Positions 1 through 5,702 of a stretch of DNA of 6,362 bases are shown one piece after another. Each line of letters starts with the position of its first letter. Within the stretch, counting starts at the first letter, position 1. A program made the translations under genes and the position numbers. The notes beneath the pieces are model-generated. The model made no database searches and had not been told where the DNA came from. It saw only the letters and a program-made list of their open reading frames with translations. Source of the stretch: Thiotrichales bacterium (GTDB taxonomy: Bacteria > Pseudomonadota > Gammaproteobacteria > Thiomicrospirales > Thiomicrospiraceae); the NCBI GenBank assembly GCA_027036095.1, contig JALVTA010000148.1, positions 1 through 6,362 on the forward strand, read 5' to 3'.

Positions 1-1552
1 GCACCAGGCCGATGCGCAGGTCGGGGTGGCGTTCGCGCAGGGTTTTCAGCGTCTCTTCCGCTGCCTGGGCATCCAGCGCGTCGCTCTGCTCGATCAGGGG
101 GCAGACCCAGTAGGCCTGCACGCCGTCGCGGCAGCGTGCCGCCAGATGGTCCATCACCTCAAGCCGCTTGTCCATGCGCATGACCGCCGTGTGCACCGGT
201 TTGCGCCCCGGGGGCAGTTCATCGATGACGGACACGTCCAGATCACCGTAGGCAGCCATGGCCAGTGTGCGGGGAATGGGGGTGGCCGTCATGATGAGCT
301 GGTGCGGGTGCAGCCCGGCGGCCTGGCCCTTCTGGTGCAGCGCCAGGCGCTGATGCACCCCGAAGCGGTGCTGCTCGTCGATGATCACCAGCCCCAGGCG
401 GGCAAAGGTCACCTCCTTCTGAAACAGGGCGTGGGTGCCGATCACCACTTTGGCCTCGCCCGATTCGATGCGTGCCAGCTGCTGGCGCCGCTCCGCTGCG
501 CTGAGGCGGCCGTTGAGCCAGGCCACGGGCACGTTCAGCGGTTCGAGCCACTCGAGAAAATGGTTGCGGTGCTGTTCGGCAAGAATTTCCGTGGGCGCCA
601 TCACGGCGGCCTGAAAGCCGGCGTCCGCCGCCTGCAGGGCCGCCAGCGCGGCGATGATCGTCTTGCCGGAGCCCACATCCCCCTGCACCAGCCGCTGCAT
701 GGGGTGCGGTTTCTGCAGGTCGGCCTGTACGGCCGCCAGCACCCGCTGCTGCGCGCCGGTCAGTTCAAAGGGCAGCGAGACCAGCAGCGTGTTGACCAGA
801 TTGGAGGGGGGCAGCACCGGGGCGTTGAGCTGCGCCTTGTGCGCCCGCAGGCGCACCAGCCCCAGCTGATGGGCAATCAGCTCTTCGAGCACCAGGCGTG
901 TCTGTGCCGGATGGGTGTAATTGAGCAGGGCGTCCAGATCGTCATCCGGTGCGGGGCGGTGCACGGTGTGCAGCGCCGCATTGAGCCCGGGCAACGCCAG
1001 CGTCTGCAGCCGTTCTGCCGGCAGCAGTTCCTCCAGCGGATACTGGCGCAGCAGCGACAGCGCCTGATCGGTGAGCTTGAGCCAGGTGCTCTGCCCCACT
1101 CCTTCGGTGGAGTGATAGACCGGTGTCAGTGTGGTCTCCAGCGGGGGCGGCTGGTCGGCGTCGAACAGGCGGTATTGCGGGTGCACGATCTCCAACCCGG
1201 TGGGGCCGGGGCGCACTTCGCCAAAGGCGCGCACCCACTTGCCCCGCAGAAACTGGCGCGCCTGATTGTGGTTGAAATGAAAAAAGCGCAACGTGAGGGC
1301 GCCGCCCTCCAGTTCCACCAGCAGGCTGGGTTTGCGCCCCTGGGTAAAGCGCTGGCTGGTGATGACCCCTTCCACCAGTTGTTCGGAAAAGGGGCGCAGC
1401 GCGCTCAGGGGGGTGAGCCGCGTTTTGTCCTGATAGCGGTAGGGCAGGTGCAGCAGCAAGTCCTGTACCGTGGTCAGCCCCAACCCCGCCAGTTTTTCCG
1501 CCAGCTTCTCGCCCACACCTTTCAGGGCGGTCAGGCGCTGTTCGGCGAGCAT
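1..1552 (-). CDS. recG: RecG, ATP-dependent branched-DNA helicase (C-terminus cut off by the window edge)
   Basis: RecG is a monomeric superfamily 2 helicase that binds stalled replication forks and Holliday junctions and drives fork regression and branch migration. The 517 residues visible begin MLAEQRLTALKGVGEKLA. An N-terminal wedge/OB-fold region covers roughly residues 1-260. The helicase core follows: Walker A GDVGSGKT at 291-298, APTEILAEQH just downstream, the Walker B box DEQH at 392-395 (the RecG/Mfd type), and motif III MTATPIPRT at 421-429 continuing into the RecG-typical LAMAAYGDLDVS. The second helicase lobe starts near 450 and is cut at LRIGLV. Homologues are about 690 residues, so roughly a quarter is missing, only because the window ends. 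The reading frame is open throughout. The ATG overlaps the ridA stop in TGATG, which suggests translational coupling as the last visible gene of the unit. Identification is firm; the start is very likely. Confidence 0.97.
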   Translation of the reverse strand, partial: MLAEQRLTALKGVGEKLAEKLAGLGLTTVQDLLLHLPYRYQDKTRLTPLSALRPFSEQLVEGVITSQRFTQGRKPSLLVELEGGALTLRFFHFNHNQARQFLRGKWVRAFGEVRPGPTGLEIVHPQYRLFDADQPPPLETTLTPVYHSTEGVGQSTWLKLTDQALSLLRQYPLEELLPAERLQTLALPGLNAALHTVHRPAPDDDLDALLNYTHPAQTRLVLEELIAHQLGLVRLRAHKAQLNAPVLPPSNLVNTLLVSLPFELTGAQQRVLAAVQADLQKPHPMQRLVQGDVGSGKTIIAALAALQAADAGFQAAVMAPTEILAEQHRNHFLEWLEPLNVPVAWLNGRLSAAERRQQLARIESGEAKVVIGTHALFQKEVTFARLGLVIIDEQHRFGVHQRLALHQKGQAAGLHPHQLIMTATPIPRTLAMAAYGDLDVSVIDELPPGRKPVHTAVMRMDKRLEVMDHLAARCRDGVQAYWVCPLIEQSDALDAQAAEETLKTLRERHPDLRIGLV

Positions 1553-1938
1553 CAGTAGTTGCTGATGACCATCACGCCGTCGGCTTCAATATCCGTTCCC
1601 TTGGGCAGCTGGGCTACGCCGACCGCGGCACGGGCGGGATAGGGCGTGTCGAAATACTGCGCCATGATTTCATTGACGGTGGCAAAATGGCTCAGGTCGG
1701 TGAGGTAGATATTGAGCTTGACGATGTCCTTAAGGTCGCCACCGGCCGCCTGGCACACGGCGCGCAGGTTCTGAAACACGCGGTGGATGCGGTTTTCGAT
1801 GGGGCCGTCCACCAGTTCCATGGTGGCGGGGTCCAGCCCGATCTGACCGGAGAGATAAACGGTGTCGCCGACGCGCACCGCCTGCGAGTAGGTGCCGATG
1901 GCCTGCGGGGCCTGATCGGTGGAAATGATTTCGCGCAT
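1552..1938 (-). CDS. ridA: RidA family enamine/imine deaminase
   Basis: A 128-residue protein, exactly the usual length of the RidA (YjgF/YER057c/UK114) family. RidA is a cytosolic trimer that hydrolyses reactive enamines and imines such as 2-aminoacrylate to ketoacids plus ammonia, protecting PLP enzymes from inactivation. Family signatures are all present: the N-terminal AIGTYSQAV with Tyr17, YLSGQIGLDP at 28-37, the central DIVKLNIYLTDLSHFATVN, and the C-terminal YPARAAVGVAQLPKGTDIE with the substrate-binding Arg103 and Glu118 (E. coli Arg105 and Glu120). The start at 1938 is chosen because it gives the standard N-terminus and follows a strong AAGGAGG with a 7-nt spacer. The same frame is open far upstream, but that extension is antisense to nothing real and overlaps bioH in another frame. 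The gene lies 41 nt after bioH and overlaps recG by 1 nt. Similarity is to the archetypal RidA subgroup, not the Rid1-7 divergent groups. Confidence 0.96.
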   Translation of the reverse strand: MREIISTDQAPQAIGTYSQAVRVGDTVYLSGQIGLDPATMELVDGPIENRIHRVFQNLRAVCQAAGGDLKDIVKLNIYLTDLSHFATVNEIMAQYFDTPYPARAAVGVAQLPKGTDIEADGVMVISNY

Positions 1939-1945
1939 GCTAAAG

Positions 1946-1952
1946 CCTCCTT
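1946..1952 (-). promoter_or_regulatory. Strong Shine-Dalgarno site of ridA
   Basis: The minus strand reads AAGGAGG, 7 nt before the ridA ATG. It is the best ribosome binding site in the window and decides the ridA start over longer in-frame options. Its strength contrasts with the coupled genes bioF, bioH and recG, which have no obvious site of their own. Confidence 0.85.
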
Positions 1953-1966
1953 GCTGATTCAGTGGA

Positions 1967-1997
1967 ATTTTACCGGCCTTCAGCACCCTTGCGTCAA
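1967..1997 (-). promoter_or_regulatory. Candidate internal promoter for ridA-recG
   Basis: On the minus strand TTGACG (1997-1992) is followed after 19 nt by TAAAAT (1972-1967). Each box matches the sigma-70 consensus in 5 of 6 positions; the spacer is 2 nt longer than ideal. It straddles the bioH stop codon and would start transcription near 1960, giving a leader of about 20 nt with the AAGGAGG site. It could let ridA-recG be expressed independently of the biotin genes. This is motif reading only. Confidence 0.4.
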
Positions 1998-2768
1998 AAA
2001 GGAACGGATGGCGGCGGCGGTTTCGTCCCCATGGCTGCGAAACGGCAGGTGTGCGGCACCGGCAATCACCCGCACGCAGGCGTGGGGCTGCATGGACGCC
2101 AGCGCCTGCACCCAGTCGGTCGGAATGAGCGGATCCTTTTCCCCCAGCAGCCACAGGGTGGGCTGGGTGATGCGCGGCAGATCCTGGCGGAAATCCAGCG
2201 TGCGCAGCAACGTCAGCCCCTGTTTGAGACCGGTCAGATGGGGCAGCCGCCGCCCCTTCATTTCGGCCACGAACTGGCGCATTAGCTGCCGCGCCCTGGG
2301 GTCCCCCTGCCATTGCAGCAGCCAGAAGCGTTTTAACAGGGCGGCGGTGTCCCGCACCACGGTTTCGAGAAAGTCCTCGATCAGCGCGGGTGGCACGCCG
2401 TGGCGCCAGTCCTCTGCCTGCACGAACCGGGGCGAGGTGCACAGGCCGATCAGATGGGTGATGTGCTGTGGCGCGTGCAGCGCCAGGTCCTGGGCCAGCA
2501 GCCCACCCAGCGACCAGCCCAGCAGGGCCGTGGGGGCCTCTGGCAGCGCCTCCAGCAGTGCCTGGCGCCAGCGCAGACGGAGGGTTTCCGGATCGTCCAC
2601 TTCCAGCGGCGGGCTGTGGCCAAAACCGGGCAGCTCGATCAGGTGGCAGGTGAAGTGCGGCGCCAGCCATGTTTCCACCCAGGGCCGCCATACGGCGTTT
2701 TCGGCGGCCCAGCCGTGGATCAGGGTCAGGTTCGGCCCCTGGCCGAGGGTTTCACGATTCAGCGTCAT
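1980..2768 (-). CDS. bioH: BioH, pimeloyl-ACP methyl ester carboxylesterase
   Basis: A 262-residue alpha/beta hydrolase that removes the methyl group from pimeloyl-ACP methyl ester, ending the BioC-BioH route of pimelate synthesis in the cytosol. Visible signatures: the oxyanion-side HGWAAENAVW (18-27, E. coli HGWG), the nucleophile elbow GWSLGG with Ser86, Asp212 in LLGEKDPLIP, and His240 in GAAHLPFRSH, matching the E. coli Ser82/Asp207/His235 triad. A helical cap lies between, about 110-190. The length is close to the E. coli protein (256). The ATG at 2768 lies within the last codons of bioF (17-nt overlap) and has no clear Shine-Dalgarno site, so coupling to bioF translation is likely. The frame stays open upstream to 2951, but that part is a shadow of bioF. 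Other alpha/beta hydrolases share these motifs; the operon position makes the BioH call secure. Confidence 0.94.
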   Translation of the reverse strand: MTLNRETLGQGPNLTLIHGWAAENAVWRPWVETWLAPHFTCHLIELPGFGHSPPLEVDDPETLRLRWRQALLEALPEAPTALLGWSLGGLLAQDLALHAPQHITHLIGLCTSPRFVQAEDWRHGVPPALIEDFLETVVRDTAALLKRFWLLQWQGDPRARQLMRQFVAEMKGRRLPHLTGLKQGLTLLRTLDFRQDLPRITQPTLWLLGEKDPLIPTDWVQALASMQPHACVRVIAGAAHLPFRSHGDETAAAIRSFLTQGC

Positions 2769-3924
2769 GGTGTTTCTGCAGCGTGGCCAATGCCGCCAGC
2801 AAGCGCTCGACATCCTCCAGCGTGTGACGGGCGCTGAAGGTGATGCGCAGGCGGGCGCTGCCCTGGGGCACGGTGGGTGGGCGGATGGCCGGCACATGGA
2901 ACCCGTGTTCAAACAGGGCGCGGCTCCAGGCCACTGCGGTGGTGGCCTCACCGAGGATCACGGGTTGAATGGGGGTTTCGCTGGCCCACAGGGTCAGGCC
3001 GATTTCCGCCGCGCCGGTTCGGAAGTGGTGCACCAGGGCCTGCAGGTGCGCCCGGGCGGCATCGGCCTTCTGCACCTTCTCCAGTGCCACGCGCGCCGCC
3101 AGCGCATTGGCCGGCGGCAGCGCCGTGGTGTAGATCCACGGCCGCGCCAGGTTGATCAGCGCATCAATGGCCACCTGGCTGCCGGCTACAAAGGCACCAA
3201 AGACCCCGAAGGCCTTGCCCAGGGTGCCCACCCGCAGGGTGTCCTCGTCGGCGTTGAGGCCGAAGTGTTCGAAGCTGCCCCGCCCCGTGGCACCGAGCAC
3301 GCCCAGGGCATGGGCGTCGTCCACCAGCAGCCAGGCGCCGTGCTGCGTCTTCAGCGCCATGATCTCGGGCAGTGGCGCCAGATCGCCATCCATGCTGAAG
3401 ACCCCGTCGGTGACGATCATGGCCTGGCCGGTAGCCGTGTGCAGCCGTTTTTGCAGGACGGTCATGTCGCGATGGGGGTAGCGTTTCAACGTGGCCTCGG
3501 CCAGGCGTGCCCCATCCAGCAACGAGGCGTGATTGAGTTTGTCGTGGATGAGGGTGTCGCCCCGTTGCATCAGCGCCTGCTGCACGGCCAGGTTGGCCAT
3601 GTAGCCGGTGGAAAAGACCAGCACCCGCTCCACCCCCAGCCAGTCGGCCAGGGCGTCTTCCAGCAGGTGGTGATGGAGGTGGTGGCCGCTGATGAGGTGG
3701 GCGGCGCCACTGCCGAAAGCGGCATCCTGCGCCGCGCAGACGGCACGGCGAATGGCCGGGTCTTCGCTCAGTCCCAGATAGTCGTTGGCGGCGAAGTTGA
3801 TCAGCGTCTTGCCGTTGAGCTGAATATGGGTGCCGGGTGGTGTAGTCACCAGCGGCACGCGGCGGAACAGATCGGCCTGGCGCCGCTGCGCCAGCAGAGG
3901 ACCGAAACGCTCGCGCAGATGCAT
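2752..3924 (-). CDS. bioF: BioF, 8-amino-7-oxononanoate synthase
   Basis: A 390-residue PLP enzyme of the alpha-oxoamine synthase family (fold type I). It condenses pimeloyl-ACP with L-alanine, releasing CO2 and the acyl carrier, to give KAPA, the first committed biotin intermediate. Features in order: NFAANDYLGLS (43-53), GSGAAHLISG (71-80), the STGYMANLA segment (105-113), LNHASLLDGA (130-139) with His132 that stacks on PLP, VTDGVFSMDGD (171-181), VDDAHALG with Asp203 and His205, the Schiff-base lysine Lys237 in GTLGKAFG, and AIRPPTVPQGSARLRI (346-361) near the C-terminus. Length and every catalytic residue are as in E. coli BioF (384 aa, Lys236). The ATG at 3924 follows the bioB stop by 3 nt and there is no good Shine-Dalgarno, so coupling with bioB is likely. 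The relatives KBL and ALAS are unlikely in this operon. Confidence 0.96.
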   Translation of the reverse strand: MHLRERFGPLLAQRRQADLFRRVPLVTTPPGTHIQLNGKTLINFAANDYLGLSEDPAIRRAVCAAQDAAFGSGAAHLISGHHLHHHLLEDALADWLGVERVLVFSTGYMANLAVQQALMQRGDTLIHDKLNHASLLDGARLAEATLKRYPHRDMTVLQKRLHTATGQAMIVTDGVFSMDGDLAPLPEIMALKTQHGAWLLVDDAHALGVLGATGRGSFEHFGLNADEDTLRVGTLGKAFGVFGAFVAGSQVAIDALINLARPWIYTTALPPANALAARVALEKVQKADAARAHLQALVHHFRTGAAEIGLTLWASETPIQPVILGEATTAVAWSRALFEHGFHVPAIRPPTVPQGSARLRITFSARHTLEDVERLLAALATLQKHHDAES

Positions 3925-3927
3925 GGC

Positions 3928-4932
3928 TCAGGCGGCGCCGGCGTTCGTGTCCTCGTCCAGGTGGGCATGGGCCTGCTGCTGCATGCGCAGGCCCAGCTTG
4001 GCGAACAGGGCGCGGTCGTGATCCGCGTCCGGGTTGTCGGTGGTCAGCAGTTTTTCGCCGTAGAAAACGGAATTGGCACCGGCCATGAAGCACAGCGCCT
4101 GGGCTTCATCGGACAATTCCATCCGCCCCGCAGAAAGCCGCACGTAGGATTTGGGCATCATGATGCGCGCGGCAGCGATCACCCGCACCAGCTCGATGGG
4201 GTCGGTCTGCCCGCGCAGTTGTGCCAGTGGCGTGCCTTCAATGGGCACCAGCAGGTTGATGGGCACCGAATCGGGGTGCATGGGCAGGTTGGCGAAGGTG
4301 CGCAGTAGCTCGGCGCGGTCCTCTGGCTTTTCGCCCATGCCGATAATGCCGCCGGAGCATACGTGAATGCCTGCTTCCTGCACGCGGCGGATGGTGTCGA
4401 GTCGGTCTTGGTAGGTGCGCGTGGTGATGATCTTGGGGTAGTAGGCTTCGGAGGTGTCCAGGTTGTGGTTGTAGTAGTCCAGCCCGGCGTCCTTGAGCTG
4501 CTTCACCTGCTCGTCGTCCAGCATGCCGAGGGTCAGGCAGGTTTCCATGCCCAGTGCTTTGACCATCTTGACCATTTCCAGCACCACGGGGAAATCCTTT
4601 TTGTTGGGGTTGCGCCAGGCCGCCCCCATGCACAGACGGGTCGCGCCCTTGTCCCGCGCCTGCATGGCCTTGTCCAGCACTTCCTGCAGCGCCATCATGG
4701 GCGCCTTGTCCAGACCGGTGTTGTAGCGGGAGGACTGGGCGCAGTAGGCGCAGTCTTCTGCGCAGCCGCCCGATTTGATATTGACCAGCGTGCTCACCTG
4801 AATTTCGTTGGGATCAAAATGCTGGCGGTGGATGCGCTGCGCTTCAAACAGCAGATCGTTCAGCGGCATCTCCAGCAGTGTTTGCACCTCGTCGTGGGTC
4901 CAGTCGTGGCGGATTTCACCCAGTGGGGCCAT
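3928..4932 (-). CDS. bioB: BioB, biotin synthase (radical SAM)
   Basis: A 334-residue radical SAM enzyme that inserts sulfur into dethiobiotin as the last step of biotin synthesis. The [4Fe-4S]/SAM motif CAEDCAYC has Cys57, Cys61 and Cys64. The sacrificial [2Fe-2S] cluster ligands are also all seen: Cys101 (RLCMGAAW), Cys132 (METCLTLG), Cys192 (VCSGG) and Arg265 (YVRLSAGR). Other family blocks are VNIKSGGC, YNHNLDTS, GGIIGMGE and CFMAGANSVFYG. The frame is open to an ATG at 5001 and has another at 4965. The start at 4932 is preferred because it gives the usual short N-terminus before HDWTHDEV, has AAGGA 8 nt upstream, and is the only one lying downstream of the extended -10 promoter. The C-terminus is about a dozen residues shorter than E. 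coli's, in a variable region. First gene of the biotin unit. Confidence 0.97.
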   Translation of the reverse strand: MAPLGEIRHDWTHDEVQTLLEMPLNDLLFEAQRIHRQHFDPNEIQVSTLVNIKSGGCAEDCAYCAQSSRYNTGLDKAPMMALQEVLDKAMQARDKGATRLCMGAAWRNPNKKDFPVVLEMVKMVKALGMETCLTLGMLDDEQVKQLKDAGLDYYNHNLDTSEAYYPKIITTRTYQDRLDTIRRVQEAGIHVCSGGIIGMGEKPEDRAELLRTFANLPMHPDSVPINLLVPIEGTPLAQLRGQTDPIELVRVIAAARIMMPKSYVRLSAGRMELSDEAQALCFMAGANSVFYGEKLLTTDNPDADHDRALFAKLGLRMQQQAHAHLDEDTNAGAA

Positions 4933-4940
4933 TTTCAGTA

Positions 4941-4945
4941 TCCTT
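4941..4945 (-). promoter_or_regulatory. Shine-Dalgarno site of bioB
   Basis: AAGGA on the minus strand ends 8 nt before the ATG at 4932. It supports that start over the in-frame ATGs at 4965 and 5001. The site lies in the 19-nt gap between the two divergent start codons. Confidence 0.75.
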
Positions 4946-4951
4946 GTGGCT

Positions 4952-5665
4952 ATGGTCAGACGCATTATATCAGTGCTGGGGCGCTGGCTGTTTCCGCCCA
5001 CCTGTGTGCTGAACGCCGGCCCGGCCAGCTGTTTTGATCTGGCGGATCATCTGGTGGCGGCGTTGCAGCCGGTGGACGCTCAGCCCCATTGCAGCCGCTG
5101 TGCGGTCAATCTGCCGGCTGAGGGGGTGTGTCCTGCCTGTCTGCAGCAGCCACCGGCGTATGATCGCGTGGTTTCCGCCTACTATCTGGATGACACCCTC
5201 AAGATCTTATCGCACCGCATGAAATACGGCCGTGGGGATCTGGCGGTGACCCGGCTGCTCAGCGCTTTGGCGCAGGCACCGCTGCAACGGCAGCAACCCG
5301 ATGCCATGGCGTTGATTCCGATTCCGCTGCACAAGGCACGTTATCGCGAGAGGGGGTTTAATCAGGCGGCGTTTCTGGCGCAGGACTGGGGGCGGGCGTT
5401 TGATCTGCCGGTGATGCCCATCTTGCAGCGCACGCGGGATACGGGGCAGCTGGCCGGTCAGGATCGGGCCGCGCGGCGGCGCGCCATGCAGGGGGCGTTT
5501 GCGCTGACGGAGACGGCAATCGCGCTGCCGCCAGTGGTGGCGTTAGTGGATGATGTGCTCACCACCGGCAGCACGGCGGAGGCGGCTGCAGCGGCGATCA
5601 AGGCGCATGATGCGGATGTCGGCGTGGAAATCTGGACGGTAGCGCGCACGCCAATGATAAAATAA
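4952..5665 (+). CDS. comF: ComF family protein (zinc ribbon plus phosphoribosyltransferase fold)
   Basis: With the ATG at 4952 the protein has 237 residues. ComF/ComFC/GntX proteins act in the cytoplasm; they are needed for handling incoming single-stranded DNA in naturally transformable bacteria, and the role elsewhere is unclear. The N-terminus RWLFPPTCVLNAG has the family pattern 'FPP.C', but the usual second Cys is Asn21 and the next knuckle is missing. The following ribbon, Cys47-x2-Cys50 and Cys60-x2-Cys63 then QQPPAYDRV, is intact. The middle has the family blocks KYGRGDLA (91-98), IPIPLHKARYRERGFNQA and TGQLAGQDRAARR. The PRPP-binding loop VVALVDDVLTTGST covers 195-208. The frame is open upstream inside bioB antisense, so the start is less certain. 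There is no good Shine-Dalgarno; only GTGG 2 nt before the ATG. GTG at 4946 or 4973 are alternatives. Divergent to bioB and 37 nt ahead of the CDF gene. Confidence 0.9.
   Translation: MVRRIISVLGRWLFPPTCVLNAGPASCFDLADHLVAALQPVDAQPHCSRCAVNLPAEGVCPACLQQPPAYDRVVSAYYLDDTLKILSHRMKYGRGDLAVTRLLSALAQAPLQRQQPDAMALIPIPLHKARYRERGFNQAAFLAQDWGRAFDLPVMPILQRTRDTGQLAGQDRAARRRAMQGAFALTETAIALPPVVALVDDVLTTGSTAEAAAAAIKAHDADVGVEIWTVARTPMIK
4964..4972 (-). promoter_or_regulatory. Extended -10 promoter of the bioB operon
   Basis: The minus strand carries TGATATAAT: a perfect TATAAT (4969-4964) preceded by TG one base upstream, the extended -10 form that can work without a -35 box. No TTGACA-like hexamer is seen at 16-18 nt spacing. 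Transcription would begin near 4957, giving a leader of about 25 nt with the AAGGA site. The element sits inside the first codons of comF on the other strand. No long inverted repeat resembling the enterobacterial BirA operator, and no TTATMKATAA-type BioR box, is visible around it. Confidence 0.65.
5633..5663 (+). promoter_or_regulatory. Candidate promoter for the CDF transporter gene
   Basis: The 3' end of comF contains TGATAAAAT (5655-5663): TG, one base, then TAAAAT, a 5-of-6 match to TATAAT in extended form. TGGACG (5633-5638) lies 19 nt upstream as a weak -35. Transcription would start near 5670. The motif overlaps the comF stop codon, so the gene could be expressed both by readthrough from comF and by itself. 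Based on motif matches only. Confidence 0.35.
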
Positions 5666-5675
5666 CGCTAACGAA

Positions 5676-5689
5676 ATCAATATCTTGAT
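5676..5689. repeat. Short inverted repeat in the leader of the CDF gene
   Basis: ATCAA, 4 nt (TATC), then TTGAT: a perfect 5-bp inverted repeat in the AT-rich 37-nt gap between comF and the CDF gene. It would sit just downstream of the candidate start point near 5670, a place where a repressor could bind. It is too AT-rich to make a stable terminator and no U-tract follows. It could equally be chance in a short AT-rich segment. Confidence 0.3.
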
Positions 5690-5694
5690 AAAGG
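5690..5694 (+). promoter_or_regulatory. Shine-Dalgarno site of the CDF transporter gene
   Basis: AAAGG ends 8 nt before the ATG at 5703. An in-frame ATG at 5697 is only 2 nt away from it, too close for normal initiation, so 5703 is the better start. Confidence 0.65.
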
Positions 5695-5702
5695 TAATGC
5701 GT

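Noticed and set aside
26..1558. A 510-codon open frame on the plus strand opposite recG
   Set aside because: Same cause: it is antisense to the RecG coding frame with all helicase motifs intact, and its product has no recognisable domain.
1552..2691. A 379-codon version of RidA with a long N-terminal extension
   Set aside because: The extra residues before MREIISTDQAP are an out-of-frame reading of bioH and look like shadow sequence; the strong AAGGAGG before 1938 and the standard 128-residue length fix the start.
2986..3010. Histidine-rich HHLHHH segment in BioF (81-86) as a possible metal site
   Set aside because: It falls at the usual 'SGHxxxHHxLE' position of BioF proteins from related bacteria, so it is a normal variant of a conserved block; the coordinates given are not those of a separate element and nothing else there is notable.
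1687..4308. An 873-codon open frame on the plus strand, antisense to ridA, bioH, bioF and part of bioB
   Set aside because: Its length is striking, but it lies wholly opposite four well-identified genes, has low-complexity His/Gln/Gly/Arg-rich composition and no family motif. GC-rich third positions in the real genes remove antisense stops, which explains it.
4808..4951. Longer ComF starting at ATG 4808
   Set aside because: The extension is antisense to the conserved N-terminus of bioB and has Ser/Trp/Arg-rich shadow composition; the family N-terminus begins just before the FPPTC motif.
4933..5001. Longer BioB starting at ATG 5001 or 4965
   Set aside because: These starts lie upstream of or within the likely -10 box, lack a ribosome site, and add residues not seen in the family.
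5666..5702. Terminator between comF and the CDF gene
   Set aside because: The only inverted repeat is 5 bp, AT-rich and not followed by a T run.
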